Shown here: piece by piece, positions 28,085 to 37,619 of the stretch | Numbering within the stretch: the stretch's first letter is position 1 | How the letters are laid out: each line of letters begins with the position of its first letter | NCBI RefSeq assembly: GCF_028768465.1 | Contig: NZ_CP118225.1 | Location: 2,833,001 to 2,897,000, forward strand | Source of the DNA: Rhodopirellula sp. P2 | GTDB taxonomy: Bacteria > Planctomycetota > Planctomycetia > Pirellulales > Pirellulaceae | Reading direction: 5' to 3' | DNA length: 64,000 nucleotides | Notes under the pieces: model-generated | Database searches by the model: none | Seen by the model: only the letters and a program-made list of their open reading frames with translations | Told to the model about the DNA's origin: nothing | Made by a program: the position numbers and the translations under genes

Positions 28085-29674
28085 ATGACAATCAACCGTC
28101 AACCTCACCAGGGCATTTCGTTGAAGTCCGAGCCTTCCACTGACCACGGTTGTGAACCAGAGGGTGTTCGTGCCTCGAAGAGCCTGCGCCAGCGGTGGCG
28201 ATGGGCGATGCGGTTGATGGCTTTCCTGATTGCGTGCCTGCCGGTCTTGTTGTTGGAACTGGGATTGCGTGGCCTGGACGATTCGACCACTCAGGCAATC
28301 GATTACGATCCTTATGTGGGGCTGAGCCAACCGCGTCCACTGTTCGTACTGAATGAAGCTGCCAATCGATGGGAAATACCATCGGAACGGTACAACTTTT
28401 TCCGGCCGGAATCTTTCTCTGCGAAGAAAGCCCCCGGGACTCGACGTGTATTCGTTTTGGGCGGGTCGACTGTTCAAGGGCGACCCTACGCGACGGAAAC
28501 GGCTTTCTCAACTTGGTTGCGTCTGTCGTTGGAATCCGCCGACAGTGAATTCAAATACGAAGTCATCAATTGTGGTGGGGCGGCCTACGCCAGTTACCGG
28601 GTGGCCAAGATTCTGGAAGAAGTCTTGAGTCACGAGCCCGATGCGATCGTGCTGTACACTGGCCACAATGAATTCTTAGAGGACCGCACCTACGCGCATG
28701 TTCGCGAGCTGGGCACGGTGAGTCGTTGGGCAACTGCGATTGGATCAAAGCTGCACACGGTTCGTTGGGTGCAATCGTTTTTTGCTGAGTCTCCGGAACG
28801 GACGGAGTTGGTCGCGAATGTCGATACGAAATTGGACCATCCTGGCGGATTGGACAGTTATCAGCGCGACCCGATTTGGCAACGAGGTGTGGAAGAGCAT
28901 TTTGCTGCCACGCTGGAGGGCATCGTGGAACGAACGCAGGACAGCCATTTGCCACTGATCCTGTGCGTTCCCGCGTCGGATCTGATCAACACGCCACCCT
29001 TTAAAATGCAAACGCGAACGGATTGGACAGACGAGGAAGAGAAGGCTTTTCAGTCGGCATGGCCGACCGCCTGCGATTCCGAGTTGAGTTCCGCACGCCG
29101 CATCGACGCTTTTCGGGAATGCTTGCGAATTGACCGAGCTCATGCCGGGGCAAACTATGCCTTGGGGCGACTGCTCTATGATCAGGGGAACAGCGATCAG
29201 GCGCGTCTCTACTTGATCGCGGCTCGTGACCATGACGTTTGTCCACTGCGAGCACCGAGTGCGATCATTCGGGCGACCAGGGAGATTGCTGAGCGGTACG
29301 ATGTCCCGCTGATTGACACTCCCGGATTGTTGGACGAACGCAATTTTCGAGGCGACTTGATTGCTGACCAAATTCCTGACCCAAGTCGGTTTGTTGATCA
29401 TGTGCACCCGAGCATTGCGGGGCACCAAAGAATCGCGGCTGCCTTGGCGCTGGAATTTCAGAAGCTGGGTTGGGTTGAGCTGACCGCGCAGAGTAGGCTG
29501 AATTACGAAAACGCCGCCAAAGAACACCTCAGTGGGCTTGGGCTGGAATACTACGTTCGTGGCAAGCAGCGTCTGGAAGGGTTGCGATTATGGACGATGG
29601 GCCGGGCCGGACAACTGGCGACCGAGATGGCTGACGACCCATTCGATTTGCAGGCCACTCGGGAACGGCCCTAG
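28085..29674 (+). CDS. Membrane-anchored SGNH/GDSL-type hydrolase with TPR-like segment
   Basis: A type II membrane or exported protein with an N-terminal hydrophobic helix (MRLMAFLIACLPVLLLELG). The SGNH blocks are present: FVLGGSTVQG (Ser, near residue 128), INCGGAAYASY (Gly), LYTGHNEFL (Asn) and FVDHVHPSIAGH (Asp-His, near 437). Between blocks, a segment with AGANYALGRLLYDQGNSDQARLY looks like a TPR motif. Proteins of this form often act as carbohydrate esterases or acyl transferases on exported polymers. The open frame starts at 27917 inside the tandem array, but the ATG at 28085 is the better start (529 residues). The substrate is unknown. It has no co-directional neighbour close by. Confidence 0.78.
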   Translation: MTINRQPHQGISLKSEPSTDHGCEPEGVRASKSLRQRWRWAMRLMAFLIACLPVLLLELGLRGLDDSTTQAIDYDPYVGLSQPRPLFVLNEAANRWEIPSERYNFFRPESFSAKKAPGTRRVFVLGGSTVQGRPYATETAFSTWLRLSLESADSEFKYEVINCGGAAYASYRVAKILEEVLSHEPDAIVLYTGHNEFLEDRTYAHVRELGTVSRWATAIGSKLHTVRWVQSFFAESPERTELVANVDTKLDHPGGLDSYQRDPIWQRGVEEHFAATLEGIVERTQDSHLPLILCVPASDLINTPPFKMQTRTDWTDEEEKAFQSAWPTACDSELSSARRIDAFRECLRIDRAHAGANYALGRLLYDQGNSDQARLYLIAARDHDVCPLRAPSAIIRATREIAERYDVPLIDTPGLLDERNFRGDLIADQIPDPSRFVDHVHPSIAGHQRIAAALALEFQKLGWVELTAQSRLNYENAAKEHLSGLGLEYYVRGKQRLEGLRLWTMGRAGQLATEMADDPFDLQATRERP

Positions 29675-29781
29675 CAGACAGTTGATTGAAAACGTTTCGC
29701 AGATCGAACGATCAGCCGATGGATGGTAGCCGGGAGTTGCTGCGTCGCAGCCCACCCCCGGAAAACCGTTGACCCAGCGAA

Positions 29782-30507
29782 TCAGTAACCGGAGCTGCCG
29801 GTGGCGGTGATGCTGATTGCCGGCAAGCCGAGTTGTTGGCGGGCTTCGCCGAGCATTTCGGCGGTTCGGCTGGCACCGCATCGGGTCACTCCGAGGGACC
29901 GTACTTCCAGAAGTGTCTTCAGGTCTCGGACGCCGCCGGCGGCTTTGACCTGAACATTCTCGCCGGAGTGTTGTCGCATCAGACGCAGGTCGTCCATCGT
30001 CGCCCCGCCGGTGCCGTAGCCGGTGGAGGTTTTGACCCAGTCGACTTGGAGCTCCGTGCAGATTTCACACAGGCGGATTTTGTGTTCGTCTTGCAGGTAG
30101 CAGTTCTCGAAGATCACCTTGATCTTTTGTCCGGCCGCATGCGTCAGTTCGGTCACCGCACCGATCTCGTTTTGAACGTAGTCCCAGCCACCGCTGAGGA
30201 CCTGCGAGATGTTGACGACGAAGTCAAGTTCTTCGCAGCCATCTTGGATGGCTTGCTCGGCTTCGGCTTTCTTGATCGCAGTGGTGTGGCCACCGTGTGG
30301 GAAACCAATGGTGGTCGATGCTTTCACACCGGTTCCCGCCAGTCGTTCGGCGCAGCGTTTCAAGTAGTAAGGCAGGATGCAAACACTGGCGACTTCGTAG
30401 GCAATCGCCAACTCGATTCCGGAATCCAGGTCGGCTTCGGTCAGCGTGGGTGGAAGCAGAGAGTGGTCCACCATTTTGGAAACGTCGTGGTACTGGTAGT
30501 CAGCCAT
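29782..30507 (-). CDS. deoC: Deoxyribose-phosphate aldolase
   Basis: DeoC cleaves 2-deoxyribose-5-phosphate to glyceraldehyde-3-phosphate and acetaldehyde in deoxynucleoside catabolism. The family segments are IDHSLL-like MVDHSLLPPTLTEAD at the N-terminus, TTIGFPHGGH, ELDFVVNISQ, the Schiff-base lysine in DWVKTSTGYGTGGAT, and the second lysine in VQVKAAGGVRDLKT. At 241 residues from the ATG at 30505-30507 it is of normal length; the 22 extra codons upstream lack conservation. It is divergent from the hydrolase gene at 30726, sharing a 218-base gap. No other deo genes are near. Confidence 0.92.
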   Translation of the reverse strand: MADYQYHDVSKMVDHSLLPPTLTEADLDSGIELAIAYEVASVCILPYYLKRCAERLAGTGVKASTTIGFPHGGHTTAIKKAEAEQAIQDGCEELDFVVNISQVLSGGWDYVQNEIGAVTELTHAAGQKIKVIFENCYLQDEHKIRLCEICTELQVDWVKTSTGYGTGGATMDDLRLMRQHSGENVQVKAAGGVRDLKTLLEVRSLGVTRCGASRTAEMLGEARQQLGLPAISITATGSSGY

Positions 30508-30725
30508 GGGAAGCGGTTGTCCGTGGAGCGATTGCGAAGGGGGGAGGTGTTTCGAGTCTTGGAACAGGGGCATCGAAACGGCAAAAGCTTACCGCCCGAG
30601 CGACGCTGCCACAATCAAAGCAGTCGCTGCACACGCTGACGCGAGTCTCGCTCCGGTGGGGGCGTGCATCGGGGAGGTGGATTGTTACGATACGCCCGAT
30701 CTTTTTGCCTCGCTGGAATCGCTTC

Positions 30726-31697
30726 ATGACACTTCATCCGCAAGCTCAAACGTTTGTCGCTTGGTTGCGAGAAGCTCAGCCGCCACGCTGGGAAGAGCTC
30801 GGTGTTGAAAAGGCTCGCCGTGGGTTTGCTGCTTTGGTCGACAGCTTTGGCGAAGGGCCGAGGATGCAAACCGTCGAAGATCGTCTGGTGGAAGAAACCA
30901 CCGTCGACGGCCAGCGGCTGTCCGTGCCTGTTCGGCTGTATCGTCCCGCCGGTTTGCCGGTCGTTGCTCCCGTGATCATGTTCTATCACGGCGGCGGTTG
31001 GGTGCTGGGGGACGTTGAGTCGCATGATTCGACCTGCCGTCGTTTGGCGGATGCTTCCGGGGCGGTGGTGGTGTCGGTTGCCTATCGCTTGGCACCTGAG
31101 TCGCCATTTCCGGGGCCCGTTCAGGATTGCTTTGTCGCGACGAAAGCGATCGCGAAAATGGCGGGGGAATTGAGTTTGGACGCGGGGCGGATGGCGGTGA
31201 TGGGCGACAGTGCGGGAGGGAACTTGGCGGCGGCGGTGGCGTTGCTCGCCAAAGACGATCCCAATGTCTTGGTCAAGTACGCCGTGTTGGTGTATCCCGT
31301 GGTGACGCCAACGTTTGATTCCGGGTCGTACTGCAAATTTGAATCGGGATTTGGGCTGACCAAGCGGACGATGCAGTGGTTCTGGGCGAACTACTTCGGC
31401 CGGGAGGCAGCGGACCTCTTTGACGTCGACGCTTGCGAGGTGACGGATCCACTGGCGGATTTGATGAAGTCGGATTTTCGCGGGTTTCCGCCCACGCATG
31501 TCTTGGTGGCGGGCTATGACGTGTTGCGCGACGAAGGGTTGGCTCTGGCGGACAAGATGGAAGCCTCCGGTGTGCGAGTGACTCGCGAAAACGCCTCGGA
31601 CATGCTGCACGGGTTTGTTCATTTCGCCGGGCGGTTTGAGACGGGAGTCACCACAATGCGGTCACTGGGCAAGCGAATTGCGAATCAGCTGGGCTGA
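30726..31697 (+). CDS. Alpha/beta hydrolase of the hormone-sensitive-lipase group
   Basis: A 323-residue cytoplasmic esterase of the HSL/family IV type. The oxyanion-hole motif is FYHGGGWVLGDVESHD, the nucleophile elbow is VMGDSAGGNLAAA, the acid Asp is in VLVAGYDVLRDEG, and the His is in MLHGFVHF. Enzymes of this family hydrolyse short-chain acyl or aryl esters. The ATG at 30726 fits the family N-terminus; the frame is open to 30297, but that part overlaps deoC. It is not closely linked to a pathway gene, so the natural substrate is open. Confidence 0.87.
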   Translation: MTLHPQAQTFVAWLREAQPPRWEELGVEKARRGFAALVDSFGEGPRMQTVEDRLVEETTVDGQRLSVPVRLYRPAGLPVVAPVIMFYHGGGWVLGDVESHDSTCRRLADASGAVVVSVAYRLAPESPFPGPVQDCFVATKAIAKMAGELSLDAGRMAVMGDSAGGNLAAAVALLAKDDPNVLVKYAVLVYPVVTPTFDSGSYCKFESGFGLTKRTMQWFWANYFGREAADLFDVDACEVTDPLADLMKSDFRGFPPTHVLVAGYDVLRDEGLALADKMEASGVRVTRENASDMLHGFVHFAGRFETGVTTMRSLGKRIANQLG

Positions 31698-31787
31698 TCG
31701 GATTGGTGTGGATCCGCGGTTGGTTGCTTTCCGGCCGTGCGTTAGGCTGCCGCACGAACGAGTCCGAGTTCTTTCCGGAGTGATTCT

Positions 31788-33194
31788 ATGATGTTGGCTG
31801 CGTCGCTCACTGAGATGCCCACTGCGTCCGCGCCTGCTTGGGTGATGGTGTTGTTCGCTGTTGTGATGATGGCGACCTACGTGGGGGTGGCAGTCGAGCG
31901 ATTTCATAAAACGGTGGCGGCCCTGTGCGGTGCAGCGGTCTTGATCATCCTGAGCGTTTCGCTGGGTTTGTTTGAATACCCGACGGTTTACAACTTCCTG
32001 AAAGAAGACCTCAACATCTTCGGGGTCATCATCGGCACCGGGATTTTGGTGGACGTGGTTGGCAAAAGCGGGCTGTTTCACTTCATCAGCATGTGGATCG
32101 TGCGGCTGACGGGTGGCCAAGCGAATCGGCTGTTCATGACGTTGTGCGTGGTCACGTTCTTGTTCGTCAGCGTCCTGACCATCGTTCCGGCGATGTTGAT
32201 TCTGAGTTCATTGGTTTTGGTGATCTGCCGTTCGCTCGGTTACAAACCGATGCCGTTGTTGTTGTCGGTGGCGGTGTGTGCCAACAGCGGTGCGATCGCG
32301 ACGTTCGCCAGTGGCTTGCCCAACATCATGATCGGGACCGCGGCGGGGATTCCCTACGTTGACTTCTTGCGTGTCTCGCTGCCCTATGCCGTGGTCAGCT
32401 TGGTCGTTGCGATCGCGGGTCTGCGATGGTTCTTCCGGAACGATTTGCCGTGGAAGCAATCCGAGGAGGACAAGGCCGCGCTGAAGCAACAGATCGATGG
32501 GTTTGATCCCTGGGCGTTGGTGGAGGACAAAGGCGTCTTGCTGCGAAGCACGTTCATTTTGCTGGGCACCGTGATCGGCTTTGCCTTGGCTCAGCCAATG
32601 GGCGTGGGCATGGATTTTGTGGCGATGGTGGGAGCCACCGCCGCCTTGCTGTTCTCTGGCAAAGGCGTGGAGGACGCGATTGGCAAGGTGAACTGGACCG
32701 TGATTTTGTTCTTCATGGGACTGTTCATCATCATCGGCTGCGTCAAACACACGGGGGCATTGAAATGGGTGGCGCAGCAAGTCGTGTTGGTCTCCGACAA
32801 TCGGATTGAGTTGCTGGTGCCATTGATGGGCGGGTTTTCTGCGGTGGCCAGTTCGATCGTCGACAACATCCCGGTCGCGGCGACCCTGATCCCGATCGTC
32901 CAAGACATTTCAGGCGGTGACACGGGCGTGCCCGCCGAACCGTTGTGGTGGACGCTGGTGATTTGCTGCAATCTGGGCGGCAACGGAACGCCGATTGGTT
33001 CGATTTCCTGCGTGATCGCGATTTACGCTTTGAAGCGTGAGGCCGGCATTCACGTTGGCTGGGGCACGTTTTTGAAGCTGGGAGGTGGCATCATGGTGGT
33101 GCAAGTCATCGGCGCGATTTTCTACGTGATGTGGATGCACCATCAGGGTTACATTCCTGATATCACGGCGGTGCCGACATTGCCTGTCCATTGA
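31788..33194 (+). CDS. Ion transporter superfamily permease (ArsB/NhaD/SLC13-like)
   Basis: A 468-residue inner-membrane protein with about eleven or twelve hydrophobic segments. Family-like motifs are LNIFGVIIGTGILVDVVGKSG, the helical-hairpin loop CANSGAIATFASGLPNIMIGTAAG, VNWTVILFFMGLFIIIG, and SIVDNIPVAATLIPIV (the conserved DN-P of the second hairpin). This places it in the ion-transporter superfamily, which includes Na+/H+ antiporters (NhaD), arsenite pumps (ArsB) and dicarboxylate carriers. The substrate cannot be told from the sequence. The arsS-arsM pair lies 22 kb away, so the link to arsenic is not supported. The Usp gene 29 bases downstream is probably in the same transcript. Confidence 0.72.
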   Translation: MMLAASLTEMPTASAPAWVMVLFAVVMMATYVGVAVERFHKTVAALCGAAVLIILSVSLGLFEYPTVYNFLKEDLNIFGVIIGTGILVDVVGKSGLFHFISMWIVRLTGGQANRLFMTLCVVTFLFVSVLTIVPAMLILSSLVLVICRSLGYKPMPLLLSVAVCANSGAIATFASGLPNIMIGTAAGIPYVDFLRVSLPYAVVSLVVAIAGLRWFFRNDLPWKQSEEDKAALKQQIDGFDPWALVEDKGVLLRSTFILLGTVIGFALAQPMGVGMDFVAMVGATAALLFSGKGVEDAIGKVNWTVILFFMGLFIIIGCVKHTGALKWVAQQVVLVSDNRIELLVPLMGGFSAVASSIVDNIPVAATLIPIVQDISGGDTGVPAEPLWWTLVICCNLGGNGTPIGSISCVIAIYALKREAGIHVGWGTFLKLGGGIMVVQVIGAIFYVMWMHHQGYIPDITAVPTLPVH

Positions 33195-33223
33195 GATTTC
33201 TTTTCTAGCGAGCGACTTGAGTA

Positions 33224-34171
33224 ATGGATCAATCACCCGATTTGGATCGTGATGTCGATGATGCGATGCGGATGTTCGAGCGCGCGAAAGTGGGCTCGGC
33301 AACGCCACTGACGCCGATTCGTCCGGCACGCGTGATCTTGGTTTTGGATGGATCGCCACAAGACGCAACGTCCATCGAAACCGCGAAAACGCTTCGCGAC
33401 GAGTTCAATACCGAGACGTTGGTGCTGGACGCTCGCGACGGCGTGGAGACGACCGATGTGGCCACGGAAGACGCGATTCAGGCGGCTCGTCAGATGAGCG
33501 GCGGTCGCGCGATCGCTCGTGGAGAAGGCGAAGCGTTCGAAGTCATTTTGAAAGCGTTGCGAACCCACGACGTGAACCTGGTCATCGTTCCCTGTCCATT
33601 TGGTCGCTCGTTCGAGCGAGTGGGCACGGACAGTGTCGGGACGGTGATGGACGTGCTGCTGTCGCGGTGCCCGGTTCCGATTTTGGTCACGCGGCGAGCT
33701 GATCAGGTCTTTCAAACCTGTCGCAAACGCGTCCTGCTGATGGCGGGCAGCGAATGCGATGTCGAGAGTCGGGCGGCGGCGTGGGCTTTTGGTTTGGCAG
33801 CGCCGGGAGCGGAGGTCTCGTTGAACTTGGTCGTCGAGAAGGAGCACTTCGAGAATGTGCGAAGCATCTTGGAGTCCCTGCGTCCTGGCGAAGCATTCGA
33901 TGTGGAGAACTTGAGCGACGCCCTGGCTCAGGCTCACACACAATTGCATGCCGCGATGAACGCGACCGCTCGCGAAATGGAAATGAACTACGCGTTGATC
34001 CCGCAAGCTGGCGAGCTCGCACCGCCGCATCCACTTTCCGATTCGACTCAGCAATTGCTGGTCATGCCACTGGAAGTCGACGACCGGTTCATCCAAGGCT
34101 TTGTGAACGATCGACTTCGTCGCAGCCCACATCCGCTGCTGATCGTGCCCGGGCACGTGATCGCGGAGTGA
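33224..34171 (+). CDS. Universal-stress-protein-domain protein
   Basis: The first domain (about 37-165) is UspA-like: ARVILVLDGSPQDATSIETA, then VNLVIVPCPFGRSFERVGTDSVGTVMDVLLSRCPVPILV. The second half (about 170-300) looks like a degenerate copy of the same fold. It lacks a clear GxxG-9x-G(S/T) ATP loop in the standard spacing, so ATP binding is uncertain. The gene starts 29 bases after the permease stop; a permease-Usp pair is a familiar arrangement for transporters regulated by a Usp partner. Two-domain Usp proteins of about 300 residues are common. Confidence 0.7.
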   Translation: MDQSPDLDRDVDDAMRMFERAKVGSATPLTPIRPARVILVLDGSPQDATSIETAKTLRDEFNTETLVLDARDGVETTDVATEDAIQAARQMSGGRAIARGEGEAFEVILKALRTHDVNLVIVPCPFGRSFERVGTDSVGTVMDVLLSRCPVPILVTRRADQVFQTCRKRVLLMAGSECDVESRAAAWAFGLAAPGAEVSLNLVVEKEHFENVRSILESLRPGEAFDVENLSDALAQAHTQLHAAMNATAREMEMNYALIPQAGELAPPHPLSDSTQQLLVMPLEVDDRFIQGFVNDRLRRSPHPLLIVPGHVIAE

Positions 34172-34920
34172 TTTTCTGGTGGTCGGTCGGCAGCCCCGTA
34201 GCGAAAGTCGTGAAGACTTTCGGGGTTGTGTCAGGCAAGTCGAAACTCGTGACGGCTTGTTGATTGGATCCTAACCCGACGCGTGAGCGAGGGATCGCGT
34301 GCCATTGCAGCGAGCCTGTGGATCGCTCGCTCACGCGTTTTGAAGTTGCGCTTTTTCCTCGAATGGCCAACGGCCTCGTTCAACCTAGCCAGGGGCATCG
34401 CCCCTGGAGCAGAAAAACACGGCCCCATTTTGGCCAACGGCGAAGTTCAATTCAAAACATGTGGGTTGATGTTGGCCGTTGGCCAACTCTTCAAAACTCA
34501 CGCGTCGGGTTGTGGTTGAAAGCGGATGGTGCGGTCCAATTCACATCGCGTGAAGAACCGTGTTGGCCTGCATTCTTGGGATCCTGCTTCGTTAGGACCG
34601 CCCCCGTTGGGGCTTTGCAATCTTGGGCCTGCCTCAACCCAGGGCGTTGCCCTGGGCTGGCATAGGGCTGCCCCCTTGGGGCGATCCCTGCGGGATGAAA
34701 GTAGGATGGGCACTCTTGCCCGTCCGAGTCTGCCAAGACTACCCATCACAATCCGACGCGTGAGCGAGGGACGCCCTAACTCCCACGACGGCCCCATCCG
34801 GGGCGACCGTTTGTTTTCCGGCATCGGTCTCTCGGGGCTTCCGCCCCGAGCTAAGCAAGCCGGCCCCGTCCGGGGCGAACCCCAGACGCCAGCCACCGTA
34901 TGATTTTCGAACGTCCTGCG
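34172..34920 (+). repeat. Cluster of dispersed GC-rich hairpin repeats
   Basis: A non-coding stretch made of several repeat types. Visible are CGAAAGTCGTGAAGACTTTCG (34200-34220), a long hairpin of ACGCGTGAGCGAG paired with CTCGCTCACGCGT (34277-34338), a GGCCAACGG-type segment with CCAGGGGCATCGCCCCTGG (34363-34497) that recurs at 38118-38260, and a segment at 34751-34915 (GCGTGAGCGAGGGACGCC, ACTCCCACGACGGCCCCAT) that recurs at 47237-47335. Long open frames on both strands here follow from high GC and repeat symmetry and have no domain. Confidence 0.85.
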
Positions 34921-34933
34921 GGATGCAACCTAC

Positions 34934-35296
34934 TCAGGCTTCTTGGATCCAAACCCGGGCATCTTCGATGTTCGCGTGGTCAAAGTATTTGACGGCGGCT
35001 TTGGTGAACGGTTTGCAGAAGGTTGCCATGCCGGCTTCCCACTTCGATTCGCCGACGAGGGCCAGTCGTTCGATGTCGCTGAAGTGTTTCAGTGCGAACT
35101 TGGTGTCGGCCCAGAGTGCGGCCGCGTCCCAGCCATGAAAATCGGTGAGCACGACCATCATCCGGACTTGTCCCCAGCGTTCGATTTGGGCATCGACCAC
35201 CGGCACAAACTGTTCGTAGGCTTCCGCGGTGAGTTTGCCAGAGAGGATGAGTTCAATGATTTTTCCCTCGGCAATCTCAGTGATTTCGTATGACAT
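34934..35296 (-). CDS. SpoIIAA-like (STAS-related) protein
   Basis: A 120-residue protein with the pattern of the SpoIIAA-like family PF11964: MSYEITEIAEGKIIELILSG at the start, then KLTAEAYEQFVPVVDAQIE, MMVVLTDFHGWDAAALWAD and AGMATFCKPFTKAAVKYFD. These small alpha/beta proteins share the STAS fold of anti-sigma-factor antagonists, but the regulated serine of SpoIIAA is not obvious here. It stands alone between repeats and the IS66 element. The function is unknown; a lipid or cofactor carrier has been suggested for relatives. The start is well defined. Confidence 0.75.
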   Translation of the reverse strand: MSYEITEIAEGKIIELILSGKLTAEAYEQFVPVVDAQIERWGQVRMMVVLTDFHGWDAAALWADTKFALKHFSDIERLALVGESKWEAGMATFCKPFTKAAVKYFDHANIEDARVWIQEA

Positions 35297-35429
35297 GCTG
35301 GTTTCCGTGTGGATCAGAGAGATGGAATTTGAGTGTCCAAAAGTCAGTTTAGCGAAGGGCCGCGAGTGGCTGGTGGTGCCAGTGCCAAGTAACCGTTCAC
35401 CGGGACCATTCGACCTGGTGGGTTGACGG

Positions 35430-37205
35430 CTATTTTTTGAGGCGTCGGCGGCGGGCGCGTCGGACTCGCTTGCGGTCGGCTGCTTGTCGACGTTCGTCTT
35501 GCCGGTAGTCGCAGATGGATTCCGGGTGCGAGTCTCTCCAGGCAGGTGGGCTCAGCGCTGACCAGTCGGTTTCGCCAGCCAGGGCTCGGCGTAGCACATC
35601 ATCCAGATAGGCGTGAACGTCCAATTCATTGCGAATCGCTGTCCCGATAATCGTCATCAAGTTCGCCGCTCGCTCACCTGCCGACAGCGAGCCTTTGAAC
35701 AACCAGTTCTTGCGGCCTGTCGCCACTCGCTTCATCAACTGTTCGCAGTCGTTGTTGTCGATCGGAACGCGAGCGTCTTCGGTGAACCGATTCAGTGCCG
35801 CCCAGTGTCGACGCACGTACGCTGCCGCTTGGCCAAGATTGCTTTTGGGAAGCACCTTGGGCGAACTCATTGTTTCGCTTTGCAGGTATTCGTCGATCAA
35901 GCCCAGTACGTGACGCGAGAGGCTTTGCCTTCGCGACAGTCGCTCCGCGTCATCGAGAGTCTTGATTTGATCCTCGATGTCGTAAAGCATCCGGATCAGT
36001 GATTCCAGCTTCGCCACTTGGATCGGGAACGCACTGCGGCACTCGTCAATCTTGCGACGCGCATGCGCCCAGCACGCTGCGAACTTGATTCGCGAGTCGC
36101 TGCGCACATCGATCTTTTGAAAGCCTGACCAGCAGTCGCCGATCAGCGTTCCTTCGTAATCCGCCAGCACATCATCGGGGCCGTCACGGTGACGACTGAC
36201 CGTGAAGTCGAACCCGACCACCGGAAGACGCGATGCGTAGTAGCCCCAGAAGTTCGCTTGGATGCTTGGCTTGCCAGAGGCGATGGCCTTTTCAAGCACT
36301 TCGACAACTCGGTCTGCGCGTGGATGATTCGATAAGTCGGGCATCACTTTGGGCGTGATCAGCACCACGCCTGTGTCATCACAGCCCACGCAAGCATCTG
36401 TCTTGAGAAACGACCGCAAGTGTTCGGCCAGTGGGCGTAGCGCGAACTCGACGGAGGTTTCAATATTCGCCAGCGTGCTACGACTGGGCGTCCAGCCGCT
36501 GCCGGCGAACAGGTCTTGCTGACGGTAGAACGGCAGGTGATAGAAGTACTTCCAAGCGATGACTTCGACACCGATCGAAGCGTCGAAGCGATCCCCTGCG
36601 ACCAGTCCGGTAGGGCGCTCGGGGCTGATAATGGCCGGCCCTTCTTCGACACGATTCTTTTCAATTGGCTGAACGTACTTGGCGTACTTGTTGACGCGAA
36701 CACGAAGTTTCGGCCGAATCCACTCGAGCGTTTCGACCTCGTCATAGCCGATCAGCTTCAAGCCCTCGCGTCGAGCTTCGGGAAGGTCAACGATCCGCTC
36801 AATTCGCGGCAAGTGCTCGGGGAACTTACGGTCATTTTTGGCAGGCTGCTTGCGACGTCGTTTCTGTTTTTCTTCCTCAGCGTCTTGGGCGACCTGCTCC
36901 GCTTCCCGGACGGCTTCTTCCAGTGCACTGACCACTTCGGGAGTCGCTTCATCGCCGAGGTCCAGAAACAGCTGGCCGTCGCCGTCGACGCGGCGTTCAC
37001 TCCGTCTGCCAAAGAGTTGCTGAAGCAGCTTGTCGACCTTCAGCTGGAGGTCGATGTTCTTTTCCTCGAGCTTGTCATTGTGGCTCTTCAGCTCGAGTAC
37101 CGAGTGGGCTTGCTCTTCGACTTGTGATTTTAGGCTTGCGATTATGCGGTGACACGACTCGATGTCATTGGGCGGTTGAACGTTCGTTGATCGCTTCGCA
37201 TCCAT
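35430..37205 (-). CDS. tnpC: IS66 transposase TnpC
   Basis: The DDE transposase of IS66. A coiled-coil N-terminus (SLKSQVEEQAHSVLELKSHN and following) leads to a leucine-zipper-like region, then a Glu/Lys-rich linker. The catalytic region includes CVGCDDTGVVLI (first Asp), GTLIGDCWSGFQ (second Asp) and the Glu in NNDCEQLMKRVATGRKNWLF, followed by SLSAGERAANLMTIIGTA. At 591 residues from the ATG at 37203-37205 it is slightly longer than the usual ~520. The basic C-terminal tail (RKRVRRARRRRLKK) is a likely DNA contact. A TTG three codons upstream is possible. Confidence 0.93.
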   Translation of the reverse strand: MDAKRSTNVQPPNDIESCHRIIASLKSQVEEQAHSVLELKSHNDKLEEKNIDLQLKVDKLLQQLFGRRSERRVDGDGQLFLDLGDEATPEVVSALEEAVREAEQVAQDAEEEKQKRRRKQPAKNDRKFPEHLPRIERIVDLPEARREGLKLIGYDEVETLEWIRPKLRVRVNKYAKYVQPIEKNRVEEGPAIISPERPTGLVAGDRFDASIGVEVIAWKYFYHLPFYRQQDLFAGSGWTPSRSTLANIETSVEFALRPLAEHLRSFLKTDACVGCDDTGVVLITPKVMPDLSNHPRADRVVEVLEKAIASGKPSIQANFWGYYASRLPVVGFDFTVSRHRDGPDDVLADYEGTLIGDCWSGFQKIDVRSDSRIKFAACWAHARRKIDECRSAFPIQVAKLESLIRMLYDIEDQIKTLDDAERLSRRQSLSRHVLGLIDEYLQSETMSSPKVLPKSNLGQAAAYVRRHWAALNRFTEDARVPIDNNDCEQLMKRVATGRKNWLFKGSLSAGERAANLMTIIGTAIRNELDVHAYLDDVLRRALAGETDWSALSPPAWRDSHPESICDYRQDERRQAADRKRVRRARRRRLKK

Positions 37206-37250
37206 GGTGCGCAATTATACGAAACGCACCCTGGATGCAAAGTGTTCCCA

Positions 37251-37619
37251 TCAAGCAACTTTCATTCGCTTGCGTCTTGTCTTGGCCGATTTCAGTGACA
37301 CGCCAGCGATCCACATCGCGAGCTCGACCGAATCGATCGTGATATGCGATTGATCGCATGGAGACGTTGGCAGCTCAACGGTGCCTTGCTCGAGCCGTCT
37401 GTACCACAAGGTCAATCCACCAGTCTCCCACCAGAGGGCTTTGATGCGGTCTCGCTTTCGATTGACAAACAGAAACAGCGAACCGTCGGTGACGCTCTTG
37501 CCCAGCGACGTGGTGACGATTCCGGTCAGACCATCAAAGCCTTTTCGAAAGTCGACTGGATCGGTGCACAGATAGATCGGCGTGCCCCCTGAAACTTTAT
37601 TGCCGGGCAATCCGATCAT
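37251..37619 (-). CDS. tnpB: IS66 accessory protein TnpB (Orf2)
   Basis: A 122-residue IS66 Orf2 protein. The family core YLCTDPVDFRKGFDGLTGIV, then SLFLFVNRKRDRIKALWWE and GGLTLWYRRLEQGT, is intact. TnpB is needed for IS66 transposition in other species, though its biochemical role is unclear. Its start overlaps the tnpA stop by four bases, indicating coupled translation. It lies 45 bases upstream of tnpC. Confidence 0.95.
   Translation of the reverse strand: MIGLPGNKVSGGTPIYLCTDPVDFRKGFDGLTGIVTTSLGKSVTDGSLFLFVNRKRDRIKALWWETGGLTLWYRRLEQGTVELPTSPCDQSHITIDSVELAMWIAGVSLKSAKTRRKRMKVA

Noticed and set aside
31788..33194. Assigning the permease as an arsenite pump linked to arsS-arsM
   Set aside because: It is 22 kb away with no ars context; the superfamily includes Na+/H+ and dicarboxylate carriers.
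34264..34903. Frames of 78-133 codons over the hairpin repeats
   Set aside because: They consist of translated palindromes; the same DNA recurs at 38118 and 47237 without preserved frame.
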